Source of the DNA: Corallococcus soli | Lineage (GTDB): Bacteria; Myxococcota; Myxococcia; Myxococcales; Myxococcaceae | Direction of reading: 5' to 3' | Assembly: GCF_014930455.1 (NCBI RefSeq) | Contig: NZ_JAAIYO010000014.1 | Span: 62,001-126,000, forward strand | Length of the DNA: 64,000 bases | Part shown: in pieces, positions 52,249-61,030 of the stretch | How the letters are laid out: every line of letters starts with the position of its first letter | Numbering within the stretch: the stretch's first letter is position 1 | Notes under the pieces: generated by a model | The model's input: only the letters and a program-made list of their open reading frames with translations | Database searches by the model: none | Told to the model about the DNA's origin: nothing | Translations under genes and position numbers: made by a program

Positions 52249-54117
52249 TTATGTCAGGATAGTGGGCGGGGATGGGTGGGCGCGCACGACCGGGCGCCCG
52301 GGGCCGCGCGCCCGGGAATACCGGCGCCGCAGCCCCCAGGCGAGCCCCACCGTGCCGGCCAACAGCACCGCGCCCTGCGCACCACCGCCACAGCCGCAGC
52401 CCTGGGAGTCCACCACCGGGCGCTCCGACACCACCGGCCCGGGCGGAGGCTGCCCGGGGGAGAGCTCCAGCGCTCGATGGATGAGCTTCTCCCGCGCACG
52501 CTCGAACGCGGCCGCGTCGACTGACACCTCCAGGGGCGACGGCACGAGCTCCCGCACCACCTGGGCGGCGAATTCGGGATCCCCTCCCTCCACCACGCGC
52601 ATCAGCCATTCGTAGTCCTGCACCCCCGCGCGCAACAGCTTGAGCCGGAGGCTGGGCAGCGGGACCTGCGACTGCCCTCCGATGCGCTCGGGCGTCCCCG
52701 GGTAGAAGAGCGTTCCGTCGCCGTTGCCACCGTAGAACCACTGATCCGTCCAGGCGGTGGTGATGCGCGCGGTCGTCTCGTAATAGGACTCGCCGGACGC
52801 CTGCAACGCGAACACCAGCCAGGGCATGGCCCGGTTGAGCGCGGCCGGGTGATCAATCATGTACGAGGGCAGGCGCATCGTGTCGGGCAGGTCGCCCACG
52901 CAGCCATGGCTGCCGCAGCTCTGGTACAGCCAGAGCGACGTCCCAGGCCGCGACAGGAAGGCGTCATACGCCGGGCGCTGCGGGCCCACGTCCGGCGGCT
53001 CGACTCCCGCCATGAGCTGGAGCAGGACGGAGATGCGCCCGATGAGCCCCTCCACGCCATTCGCCTGAGCCTTCGTCAGGCTCGTGGTGACCATGCGCAC
53101 CAGCCCGGGGGCCGCGCGCTCCACCAGGCTCGCGCGGACCCGCAGCTCCTCGTACGAGCTGAACAGGGGCGGCTCGTCGGCCGTGTAGTCGAACGCACGC
53201 GAGAGCCACCCGCGCGCGGAGAAGTGCGCCTGGAAGTCCGCGAGGGCCTGCTCCTCCGCGGGCCCCATGTACTGCGCGCTCGTCATCCGAGCGCCCTTCA
53301 GCCGCGTGGGCGCGGTACCGTCGAGCAACGGCGCATAGGCGGCGTCGAAGGCCTCCCACCCCAGCGCGGTGGGTTGACGGACGAAGATGTCGGAGAGCGT
53401 GAAGCGGTGGTCGAGCGCCAGCCGCGCGTAGCGCCCGAGCAGCTCCACCCGCACGTCCTCCGAACCGCAATCCTCGCGGCCGGTGTGCGCCAGGCAGACC
53501 AGATCCGGCTCGATGCAGAAGGCCGTAGGGTAGCTCGGCGTGCTGGGAAGAACGGCGTCGACGACGGTGAGGCCCACCGGGACGAAGGCGGTGAAGCCTC
53601 CCGCCGCCACCACCTCCACCCTGCCCTCGTAGCGCCCCGGCGGCGCATCCTCCGGGACCAGCACGTCCACCCAGAGCGCCCGGGACTCCCGTGGGGGAAC
53701 GTCGAAGGGAAAGGCATTGCGCGGCTCGCCTGCGACCTCATCCACCTCGGGGACGAGCGCATCGGGCCAGCGGCCCGTCGTGTCCTGGCCGCTCGATGAC
53801 TGCGTGATGACCTGGAAATCTTGACGGTAGAGGGTGAGCTGGCTGCCGCCGATGCGCGCGGGCCCCGAGAGTTCCCCCAGGCGCGCGGCCACCGCTGTCG
53901 CCCCCGAGTCTCCGCCGTGGATCACGACCTGGAAGCTGACAGCCTCGTTTCGCGCGGCGAGCAGCTCCACCGGCTCGGCCCCGCGCGGAGGCGTCTCCGG
54001 GCGCACCTTCACCATGAAGCTCTCGCCGTAGACCTGGGGGGCCGCCAGCGCCGCCAGCCCCACGAGCGCCAGGATCAGCCCGAATGCCCTCGCTGTCGCC
54101 GCCAGCCCCGCGCGCAT
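52249..54117 (-). CDS. DUF4091-family secreted protein with MYXO-CTERM-like tail
   Basis: 622 aa; GGGAG six nt before the ATG. Signal peptide MRAGLAATARAFGLILALVG. Residues about 40-190 are beta domains (PVELLAARNEAVSFQVVIHG, ESRALWVDVLVPEDAPPGRY), and about 280-520 the glycosidase-like TIM-barrel region of DUF4091 (FDYTADEPP, VFALQASGESYYE). The C-terminus has SQGCGCGGGAQGAVLLAGTV, GLAWGLRRRYSR: a Gly/Cys motif, hydrophobic segment and Arg cluster, the tripartite MYXO-CTERM form. Such tails are cut by myxosortases and lead to surface retention. Catalytic activity is unproved for the family. Confidence 0.88.
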   Translation of the reverse strand: MRAGLAATARAFGLILALVGLAALAAPQVYGESFMVKVRPETPPRGAEPVELLAARNEAVSFQVVIHGGDSGATAVAARLGELSGPARIGGSQLTLYRQDFQVITQSSSGQDTTGRWPDALVPEVDEVAGEPRNAFPFDVPPRESRALWVDVLVPEDAPPGRYEGRVEVVAAGGFTAFVPVGLTVVDAVLPSTPSYPTAFCIEPDLVCLAHTGREDCGSEDVRVELLGRYARLALDHRFTLSDIFVRQPTALGWEAFDAAYAPLLDGTAPTRLKGARMTSAQYMGPAEEQALADFQAHFSARGWLSRAFDYTADEPPLFSSYEELRVRASLVERAAPGLVRMVTTSLTKAQANGVEGLIGRISVLLQLMAGVEPPDVGPQRPAYDAFLSRPGTSLWLYQSCGSHGCVGDLPDTMRLPSYMIDHPAALNRAMPWLVFALQASGESYYETTARITTAWTDQWFYGGNGDGTLFYPGTPERIGGQSQVPLPSLRLKLLRAGVQDYEWLMRVVEGGDPEFAAQVVRELVPSPLEVSVDAAAFERAREKLIHRALELSPGQPPPGPVVSERPVVDSQGCGCGGGAQGAVLLAGTVGLAWGLRRRYSRARGPGRPVVRAHPSPPTILT

Positions 54118-54393
54118 GGCACGCTCCCGTCCATCCGCCGACGGGAAGATGCGCCGGGTCTCCGATGACAGCCAGCCGTCCGCGAGGGCGTGGCGCTGTC
54201 ACCCACCGGAGCATCGCCAGGGGAGGTCCGGGCCCGAAGACGCATGGGCCGCCCTGTCATCAACACCACCCGTCACGACGAATTCAGCCGGGCCGTGAAC
54301 CCGTCGCAGGGCTTGCCTTCCGCGGCTCCGACCCTGCCCCTGACTGGAAAATTGTGGTACGAGCAACCTTTTTGGAAAAACGGGAGGCTCGCT

Positions 54394-56046
54394 TTGACGT
54401 TGTTTCGAGTGTGTCTGGCTTCGCTGCTGGTCCTGGTGGTCGCCTGCGGTGATTCGGATCCAGAGGTAACTGCTGATGCCGGCCAGTCCCAGCCGGACGC
54501 AGGTGTCGCGACACCGGACGCGGGCAGCGGGACGGATGCGGGCTCCGAGACGCCGGACGCGGGCTCCGAGACGGACGCGGGCTCCGAGACGCCGGACGCT
54601 GGCACCGAGACGGATGCGGGCTCAGAGACGCCGGACGCGGGCTCCGAGACGGACGCGGGCACCGAGACGCCGGACGCGGGCTCCGAGACGCCGGATGCAG
54701 GCGAGGTTCCCGAGGCAGGCGTCATCGACAACTGGGGCTTCGAGGAGTGGTCCGGTGCGCTTCCGGAGAAGTGGTACGGCAGCTCGTCGAATCTCCCCTC
54801 GGACTCGGTGCAGAAGGTGACGACGCGTGCCTTCGAAGGCGTGAACGCGGCCCGGCTGAGCAATCCTTCGACCGCGCACAAGCGCTTCAGCACCCTGGCG
54901 AAGTCGATGCCCGCCGGCCGCTACTCCTGCACCTACCAGGTGCGGGGCACCGGTGACGTTCGAAACGCCTTCTACTTCGACGACGACTTCTCCTCCTACT
55001 CGGCCTACACCCAGGTCGACAGCAAGGAGTGGAAGGCGCTGGCGTACGACTTCAACCTGGCCAACGACGTCTTCGACACCTTCGAGCTCATCTTCAGCGT
55101 CAAGGCGACCAGCGGCGAGCATCTGCTCATCGACGACGTGCGCTGCGTGCGGGCCGACGAGCCGTGTGATCAGGTCAGCTGCGAGGCCTGGGAGCGCTGC
55201 GTGAACGCCACCGCCACCTGCGAGCCGCTCTCCGGTCGCTGCACCGACGCCACGGACTGCAGCGAGTGGCAGACCTGCGACGCGACCCAGACGTGCGTGG
55301 TCGCGGAAGATCGCTGCACCCGTCACGCGGACTGCGCGGGCACCCCGGAGACGCCGGTCTGCGAATCCACCACGCATCGCTGCGTCGAAGGCGACCCCTG
55401 CGCGGGCGTCACCTGCAGCCACCCGGCGACGAGCTGCAACCCCACGAGCGGCGTGTGCGAGCTGGCCGAAGGCGCCTGCTTCACCACCTACGACTGCCGC
55501 GGTGAGCTGCCCGCCTGCGACGCGGCGACCCGGCGCTGCGTCTCCGCCGACCACCCCGCGAACATCATCCGCAACGGTGGCTTCGAGGACTGGAACACCT
55601 ACTCCATTCCCTACCACGGGAACCATTACATCCCTGATTACTGGTACGGCCTCGACAACGGCATCGCCGACCCGGGCACCGAGATCAAGCCCTCGCGCCT
55701 CATGCCCTACACGAACGCGGTGCACGGCGGTTCGAGGGCGCTGCAGTTCGTCGTCCCCATCCAGGTGGCCGAGCGCTTCTCGCTCCAGAAGTTCGACGTC
55801 CCGAGCGGCAACTACTCCTGTTCATACCGGGTGCGAGGCCACGGCAGCATCCGCCACCGCATCTATTCGAGCGGCGGATGGAGCCAGCAGACCGACTTCC
55901 TCGCCGTCGACAGCGATGAGTGGCAGCCGGTGTTCACCCGCTTCACCGGCAACGTGCGCGACTGGCGGCTGATCTTCTACCCGAGCCGCAGCGAAGCCGA
56001 CCGCGACCACCTCCAGATCGACGACGTCGTCTGCACGAAGGACTAG
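54394..56046 (+). CDS. Lipoprotein with DAG-repeat stalk and two carbohydrate-binding-like modules
   Basis: 550 aa. TTG 54394 with GGGAGG six nt upstream gives (M)TLFRVCLASLLVLVVACGD, a clean lipobox. Residues about 25-105 are (P)DAGSET repeats forming a flexible stalk. Module 1 (VIDNWGFEEWSGALPEKWYG to about residue 250) and module 2 (NIIRNGGFEDWNTYS to the end) start alike and are both beta-sandwich CBM-like domains (YSCTYQVRGTGDVRNAFYF; YSCSYRVRGHGSIRHRIYS). Between them is a Cys-rich segment with five or so short EGF-like/furin-like units (CEAWERCVNATATCEPLSGR). It suits a surface-anchored polysaccharide binder. Confidence 0.9.
   Translation: MTLFRVCLASLLVLVVACGDSDPEVTADAGQSQPDAGVATPDAGSGTDAGSETPDAGSETDAGSETPDAGTETDAGSETPDAGSETDAGTETPDAGSETPDAGEVPEAGVIDNWGFEEWSGALPEKWYGSSSNLPSDSVQKVTTRAFEGVNAARLSNPSTAHKRFSTLAKSMPAGRYSCTYQVRGTGDVRNAFYFDDDFSSYSAYTQVDSKEWKALAYDFNLANDVFDTFELIFSVKATSGEHLLIDDVRCVRADEPCDQVSCEAWERCVNATATCEPLSGRCTDATDCSEWQTCDATQTCVVAEDRCTRHADCAGTPETPVCESTTHRCVEGDPCAGVTCSHPATSCNPTSGVCELAEGACFTTYDCRGELPACDAATRRCVSADHPANIIRNGGFEDWNTYSIPYHGNHYIPDYWYGLDNGIADPGTEIKPSRLMPYTNAVHGGSRALQFVVPIQVAERFSLQKFDVPSGNYSCSYRVRGHGSIRHRIYSSGGWSQQTDFLAVDSDEWQPVFTRFTGNVRDWRLIFYPSRSEADRDHLQIDDVVCTKD
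54514..54702 (+). repeat. Alternating 18/21-nt tandem repeats encoding (P)DAGSET
   Basis: About nine units: an 18-nt form (GATGCGGGCTCCGAGACG, DAGSET) alternates with a 21-nt form that adds CCG (PDAGSET). Several copies are identical in DNA, so the number of units could change by slippage or recombination. It lengthens the stalk of the lipoprotein. Confidence 0.9.
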
Positions 56047-56059
56047 GCGCAGATTCAGA

Positions 56060-56084
56060 CCGCCCCGGTGGTGCACCGGGGCGG
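56060..56084. terminator. Perfect hairpin between convergent genes
   Basis: CCGCCCCGGT (56060-56069) and ACCGGGGCGG (56075-56084) form a 10-bp stem with a 5-nt loop, 13 nt after the stop of the DAG-stalk gene and 87 nt from the opposite gene's stop. It lacks a T-run but could terminate in both directions. Confidence 0.7.
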
Positions 56085-56170
56085 CGCGGGCTTCAATGCC
56101 GTGCGCCCCCCTGCCAAGCTCCGCAACCCGCTGCCCATGCCGCGGGAGCCCGGCCGCTCCGGCGGTCCGG

Positions 56171-57562
56171 TCACTCGGTGACGGTGAAGGACACGGGGAT
56201 GCTCTGGGCGGTGTAGTTGTGGCCCACCAGCGTGACCGTCGCTTCGTAGGTGCCCGGGGCCACCTTGCCCTGGACGATGATGTGGAAGCGCTCGACCTTC
56301 CCCGTCTCCACCCAGATGGGGAAGGCGCGGGGGCAGGTGGAGAACAGACACCCGAGCGCCTCCCCGAGCGCGATGAACGGCGACAGGGGCGCCAGCGCGA
56401 TGGCCAGGAACGGCGCGCCAATTCCAGCCTGCCCCGCCTTCGCCCAGAGCGACTCGAGGTAGCTTTCAACGGAGTCCAGCGGGACGCTGACCGCGTCCTT
56501 GCCGCTGCCCGTCACCTGCAACGCGGAGAGCACGGCGTCGCCCTTGAGGGACTTCTCCCGGAAGACCACGGGGATCAGCACGCGCTGGTCCTTCTTCACC
56601 GTGACGGGCGTCGTGTCATAGGCCAGCTCCACGTCGGCCGGCTGGAGCATCCCTCCCTGCTGCGTCACCCCCTGGGTGAGCTGGAAGGAGCCCACGCTCC
56701 GGACCTTGCCAGGGCTCAGCGTCACCTGGGCCTGCTTGCCCTTGATCATGCTGGGCGCCTGACTGGAGGCCGCCAGCTCCGGCGAGTCCAGGGCACCGGA
56801 CTCCACCTCGCCGCCGAGCGCGAACGCGGGGCTGAGGACGGTGCTCGTCGCCACCTGGATGACGGACTTCGAATCCCAGTACAGCCGATCCGCGGCGCTC
56901 ACGGTCACGCTGCCGGTGATGGGCGTGTTGCCCGTGGAGGTGATGAGCAGGCCGCGGGTGAAGCCCGTGAGGGTGAGGTTGCTGGCGTGGATGACGGCCG
57001 CGTCGGCGAAGAACAGGGACTTGTCCGTGCCGCCCCAGTCTTCGGGGAAGGTGGCGGTGGGGCTGGCGTCGCTGACGTTGTCCTGGGTGGTCAGCGCGAC
57101 CACGGGCGTGGCGCCGCCGCTCGGGGGCTGCGTGCGCGCGGTGGCGGAGTTGACGTCGACGCTGCCCAGCGTGCCGGTGGTGAACTGGATCTGCGGCCCC
57201 TCCAGCACCAGCAGCCCCGTCTGCGAGCCGACCTGGGCGTTGGCGAAGAAGACGCTGCGCTGGTTGCTGGAGAACGCGGGCGCGGGCACCAGCACTCCAG
57301 GGGCGTCCACCTGGGCCTGCCCCTTCGTGGTCAGGACGATGGAACTGCCGGAGAGCTCCACCGTGGAGGTGATGCCGGTGGGCTTGTCCTTGAAGGCCCG
57401 CCTCCAGCGGGACTCCACCGTGTCGAGCGACTCTCCCGGTCTCCGGCTTTCAACGTCATCCTGCTGGGGGGGACCGTCATCGGTGCCTCCTCCACAGCCC
57501 AGGGGCAGGGTCAGGAAGACCGCGGCGGACACCACGGCCATGTATGTGTTCGAGGCTCGCAC
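56171..57562 (-). CDS. Lipoprotein, 463 aa, beta-rich
   Basis: GTG 57562 is chosen for GGAG at 5 nt; ATG 57541 is an alternative that would shorten the signal peptide. Lipobox LTLPLGCGG. Middle region has repeated short strands (GLLVLEGPQIQFTTGTLGSV, ASNLTLTGFTRGLLITSTGN, YWDSKSVIQVATSTVLSP), reminiscent of beta-helix or repeated sandwich domains. A C-terminal Ig-like domain ends in GTYEATVTLVGHNYTAQSIP. No enzymatic motif. Part of the exported-protein cluster. An isolated transcriptional unit bounded by hairpins on both sides. Confidence 0.82.
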   Translation of the reverse strand: MRASNTYMAVVSAAVFLTLPLGCGGGTDDGPPQQDDVESRRPGESLDTVESRWRRAFKDKPTGITSTVELSGSSIVLTTKGQAQVDAPGVLVPAPAFSSNQRSVFFANAQVGSQTGLLVLEGPQIQFTTGTLGSVDVNSATARTQPPSGGATPVVALTTQDNVSDASPTATFPEDWGGTDKSLFFADAAVIHASNLTLTGFTRGLLITSTGNTPITGSVTVSAADRLYWDSKSVIQVATSTVLSPAFALGGEVESGALDSPELAASSQAPSMIKGKQAQVTLSPGKVRSVGSFQLTQGVTQQGGMLQPADVELAYDTTPVTVKKDQRVLIPVVFREKSLKGDAVLSALQVTGSGKDAVSVPLDSVESYLESLWAKAGQAGIGAPFLAIALAPLSPFIALGEALGCLFSTCPRAFPIWVETGKVERFHIIVQGKVAPGTYEATVTLVGHNYTAQSIPVSFTVTE

Positions 57563-57773
57563 GGTAGCTCCAGCGGGGTAGGTGCTGCTTGCATGCAATG
57601 TTGTCCGCTGCCGGTCGCTTTGGATCTCACCCGGGCGAATTCCTGTGCGCGAGGGTGCGCGGCCGTGCCACCTGGAGCCTGCGGCACCGGGCCCGCTGGC
57701 ATCACATGAAGAGGCCGCCCGCGAAGAATGGAGTGCCATTCTCCACGGACGGCCTTGAACAGCGATGGCTCAC

Positions 57774-57794
57774 GGGGCCGCGACTGGCGGCCCC
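57774..57794 (-). terminator. Perfect hairpin downstream of the HYR-repeat gene
   Basis: GGGGCCGC (57774-57781) and GCGGCCCC (57787-57794) form an 8-bp stem with a 5-nt loop, just 9 nt past the stop of the minus-strand HYR gene. A second small hairpin, GAATGG/CCATTC, lies at 57726-57741. Confidence 0.65.
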
Positions 57795-57803
57795 AGGCTC
57801 ACC

Positions 57804-60800
57804 TCACTCGGCGACGAGCACCCGGCCAATGAACTCGCCGGTGTTGCCGGCGGCGTCCGTGGCCGTGATGATGACGTCGTTGTAGCCCGTATCCGCCACG
57901 CGCACGGAGTGGGTGACGGTGTTCGTCCCCGCTTCCACGCTGGAGCTCTCCACCCAGTTGGTGGACACCGTCGAGGGTGAGGCGTCCGTCACCTCGCTGG
58001 TGATGTCCACCCAGATGGAGGGCTGGGCCTCGTCCGGGAGGGGCGAAACGATGCGGAGGACCGGCGCGGTGCGGTCCACCGTGACGACGCGCGTGTCCGA
58101 GACCACGCCACCCTGAGCGTCGATGGCGGTGAGCACGATGGTGTACGTGCCCTCCTCCAGCGCCAGGAACTGCACCATGTGCCCGCCGGTGCCTTCCTCC
58201 TCCATCGGGACGGGCTCGCCACCGTTGATGGTGAAGTAGGCCAGGGCGATGGGCGAGCTGCTCGAGCCAGGACGGATGTAGCCGCACACCTTGACCAGGG
58301 CATCACGCGTGTAGCGGGGCATGTTGCACATGGTCAGGTCCGGCGGCGGAGCCGCGGGGTCCGTCACGAGGATGGACGTGTTGCAGCTCACCGACTGGCC
58401 ACCGACGTCCGTGGCCGTGTACGTCACGGGCGTGGAGCCGGGCGCGTAGAGGCCGGCCGGCGGGCCGACCACCGACGCCAGGGCGCACACGTCGGTCGCG
58501 TTGGCCGCGGCGGGGGTCACCACCGCGCCCCCGGAGGACGGAGCCTCCACGATCATCGGACCCGGGCAGACGATGGACGGCGCCAGGGTGTCCACCACCG
58601 TCACCTCGCGGCTGGCGGAGGCGCTGAGCCCGGCCCCATCCTGCGCGGTGTAGCCAAGGGTGTAGGAGCCCACGGCGCCGCCGTTGACCGAACCGGAGCG
58701 GGCGATGCTCGCGGTCAGGTCACCGGAGCAGATGTCCGACGCGGTGGCGCCGGGGTCCACGTACGCACCGCTGTTGCACTCGTGGTTCGAGGAGGCCGGT
58801 CCCACCAGGGCCACCGTCGGAGCCAGGGTGTCCAGCACGCTGACAGTGCGCGAGCTGCTCGCGGCGTTCCCGGAGGGATCCGTCACGCTGTAGTTCACGG
58901 TGTAGTTGCCCGGGTGCGACGTGTCGACGCCGTTGGACGTCACGACCGCGCCCGACAGGTTGCCCGCGCACGCGTCCGCGGCGGAGGCGCCCGCTTCGAC
59001 GTAGGTGCTGACGTTGCACTCGAGGGCGGCGGAGGCCGGGTTCGGCGTGACGGCGGGGGCCTGGGTGTCACGGACCACCACCGCGCTGGTGCAGGAAGAG
59101 GTGTTGCCGGAGCTGTCCGTCGCCGTGTGCGTCACGACGCTGGTGCCCAGCGGGTAGTGGGCCGGCGCGGGGCTGCTCACGGACGGCGTGCCGCAGTTGT
59201 CGCTGGCGCTCGCCTGGCCGGTGTTCACGTTCGCGCCACCGCCCACGCACTCCGCCTGCTGGTTCGCCGGGCAGTTGAGCGCCGGCGCGCTGGAGTCCAC
59301 CACCTGGACGCTCGCGGTGCAGCTGCTGGACAGCCCCGCCTGGTCCACGCATGTCAGCGTGACGGAGGTGGTGCCCGGGCCGAAGGGGCCCGCCGGAGAC
59401 TGGGTGCAGCCCACCAGGTCGCCATCCGGGTCCGAAGAGCCGTTGTTGACGGAGCCAGTGACACCGCACGAGGGGCCCGCATCCAGCGTCAGGTCGCGGC
59501 ACACCGCCGTGGGAGGACGCTTCGTCTGCGTCCAGTCCTTGAGGGCGAGGTTCGACAGCGACACCCCGCCGCTCGTCTTCGTGAACGAGGCCTGGATCTG
59601 ATCCCGCCCGACGCCGCCGCTGCCCACGTAGGTGAAGCTGGCGTGGCCCGCGCTGTTCGTCACGGCCTGACCCGTCTGCCCGGCGTTGGGGCCGGCATTG
59701 ATGAGGAACGACACCGCCCGGTTGATCAGCGGCTGGCCCAGGTCGTTCTGCAGGTTGGCGGTGACCGTGTGGGAGAGGCCCACCTCGCTCGTCGCCAGCG
59801 GGGGCCCGAGCACGATGCCCTCACCGACGATGGCGGAGGCCGCGCGCAGCGACAGCGCCGCGAAGAAGATGTTGTCGTCGTTCGAGGCGTTGAAGGTGTT
59901 GATGACGATGCGCGTGGCGCCCTGGCTCACGAAGGGCAGCACGTTGTAGAGCTCGTCGTCGACGTAGGGGCCGGGGCCCGTGACGAAGGGCGAGGGGTTG
60001 GCGTTCGAGTCATCCAGGCCACCCACCGTCAGCAGCGCGCCATTGCTGCTGGCGCCGTCATCCTGACCGCCCGCCACGGAGCTCAGCCGCTGGCCATTGA
60101 CGTCCACGGTGCTGCGCTGCGTCTCATTGGGGCTTCCGACCTGGGCACCGAACGAGATGCCCAGCGACAGGTCCAGGCCCAGGTTCGGGTCGTTCTTGTT
60201 GATGGGCTCCGAGAGGGAGATGTTGAACGTGTCCCCCGTGGTGCTCTGGGCCCCGAAGAGCAGGATGGCCGTGTTGACGGTGGTCTCGCTCGGGTTGTCG
60301 AAGATGACGGTCAGGATCTCACCGTCGACCTGCGTGGTGGCCGCCTCGGTGATGCTGAAGGACACGCGCCCGGCGGGGGCGGCGTCGAGCTTCGCCTTCA
60401 CGAGGGACGTCACGTCCGCCCAGTGATTCCACGAGGCGATGCCATTCGCCAGGGAGGTGCTCCAGGACACGGGCTGCCCGTCGATGCGCACCTCCCCGTT
60501 GTTGATCCGGTAGGAGCTGAAGCCCGTGCTGGCCGCCGCCATGTAGGCGCGGCGCACGGTGGCGCCAGCGGCGGGCTTGTTCGCCTGAACAATCCCGCTC
60601 GGCCCGTTGGTGCCCACGCCGTCGATGGAGAGGGTGATGAAACCGGACTCGGTCACGTTCACCACGTTCAGCGCGGAGGCGGAGACCATCTGCTGCTGGA
60701 GCGCTCCCGGCTTGAACCCCGGAGGCCTCGTGCCGGGCGGCACGTCTGCCTTGTCAAGCGGCGTCACCTCCCGCGGCGCTACCGCCCGGGGTACGTCCTG

Positions 60801-60905
60801 GCTCTCCTCCAGAGCAGGCGCTCCACACGCCGACGCCCACAGGCCCAGCGCAAGCAAACCCATCCGTTGACGACGACTGCTCCCCATGGTGCTTCTCCTG
60901 GTCAT
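57804..60905 (-). CDS. Large HYR/Ig-repeat surface lipoprotein, 1033 aa
   Basis: AGGAGGAG precedes clustered ATGs; 60905 has 7-nt spacing. Lipobox LGLWASACG. N-terminal domain (about 60-370) is a beta region (FITLSIDGVGTNGPSGIVQA, ATVRRAYMAAASTGFSSYR). A Big1/invasin-like domain follows (SHTVTANLQNDLGQPLINRA, YVGSGGVGRDQIQASF). Next come HYR domains (GTTSVTLTCVDQAGLSSSCT, LGTSVVTHTATDSSGNTSSC) and DUF5011-type Ig repeats (ECNVSTYVEAGASAADACAG, GNYTVNYSVTDPSGNAASSS), ending in VADTGYNDVIITATDAAGNT. Such modules build rigid extracellular rods for adhesion. Anchored as lipoprotein, not by a MYXO-CTERM tail. Confidence 0.92.
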   Translation of the reverse strand: MTRRSTMGSSRRQRMGLLALGLWASACGAPALEESQDVPRAVAPREVTPLDKADVPPGTRPPGFKPGALQQQMVSASALNVVNVTESGFITLSIDGVGTNGPSGIVQANKPAAGATVRRAYMAAASTGFSSYRINNGEVRIDGQPVSWSTSLANGIASWNHWADVTSLVKAKLDAAPAGRVSFSITEAATTQVDGEILTVIFDNPSETTVNTAILLFGAQSTTGDTFNISLSEPINKNDPNLGLDLSLGISFGAQVGSPNETQRSTVDVNGQRLSSVAGGQDDGASSNGALLTVGGLDDSNANPSPFVTGPGPYVDDELYNVLPFVSQGATRIVINTFNASNDDNIFFAALSLRAASAIVGEGIVLGPPLATSEVGLSHTVTANLQNDLGQPLINRAVSFLINAGPNAGQTGQAVTNSAGHASFTYVGSGGVGRDQIQASFTKTSGGVSLSNLALKDWTQTKRPPTAVCRDLTLDAGPSCGVTGSVNNGSSDPDGDLVGCTQSPAGPFGPGTTSVTLTCVDQAGLSSSCTASVQVVDSSAPALNCPANQQAECVGGGANVNTGQASASDNCGTPSVSSPAPAHYPLGTSVVTHTATDSSGNTSSCTSAVVVRDTQAPAVTPNPASAALECNVSTYVEAGASAADACAGNLSGAVVTSNGVDTSHPGNYTVNYSVTDPSGNAASSSRTVSVLDTLAPTVALVGPASSNHECNSGAYVDPGATASDICSGDLTASIARSGSVNGGAVGSYTLGYTAQDGAGLSASASREVTVVDTLAPSIVCPGPMIVEAPSSGGAVVTPAAANATDVCALASVVGPPAGLYAPGSTPVTYTATDVGGQSVSCNTSILVTDPAAPPPDLTMCNMPRYTRDALVKVCGYIRPGSSSSPIALAYFTINGGEPVPMEEEGTGGHMVQFLALEEGTYTIVLTAIDAQGGVVSDTRVVTVDRTAPVLRIVSPLPDEAQPSIWVDITSEVTDASPSTVSTNWVESSSVEAGTNTVTHSVRVADTGYNDVIITATDAAGNTGEFIGRVLVAE

Positions 60906-61030
60906 CATTGAACTCCTCCTGCACTGCATGAAACGAGGGCAAGGCCGTGGCCTGCCGGGGCGACGGAATCCGCGCCCACCGGGTGAGAGGCTTCACATGC
61001 TGGGAGACGGCCGCGAAGGGAGTGGAGGGC

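Noticed and set aside
58179-60911. 910-codon plus-strand open frame opposite the HYR lipoprotein gene
   Set aside because: Biased Arg/Gly/His composition, no start signal and no domains; the minus strand encodes clear HYR/Ig repeats.
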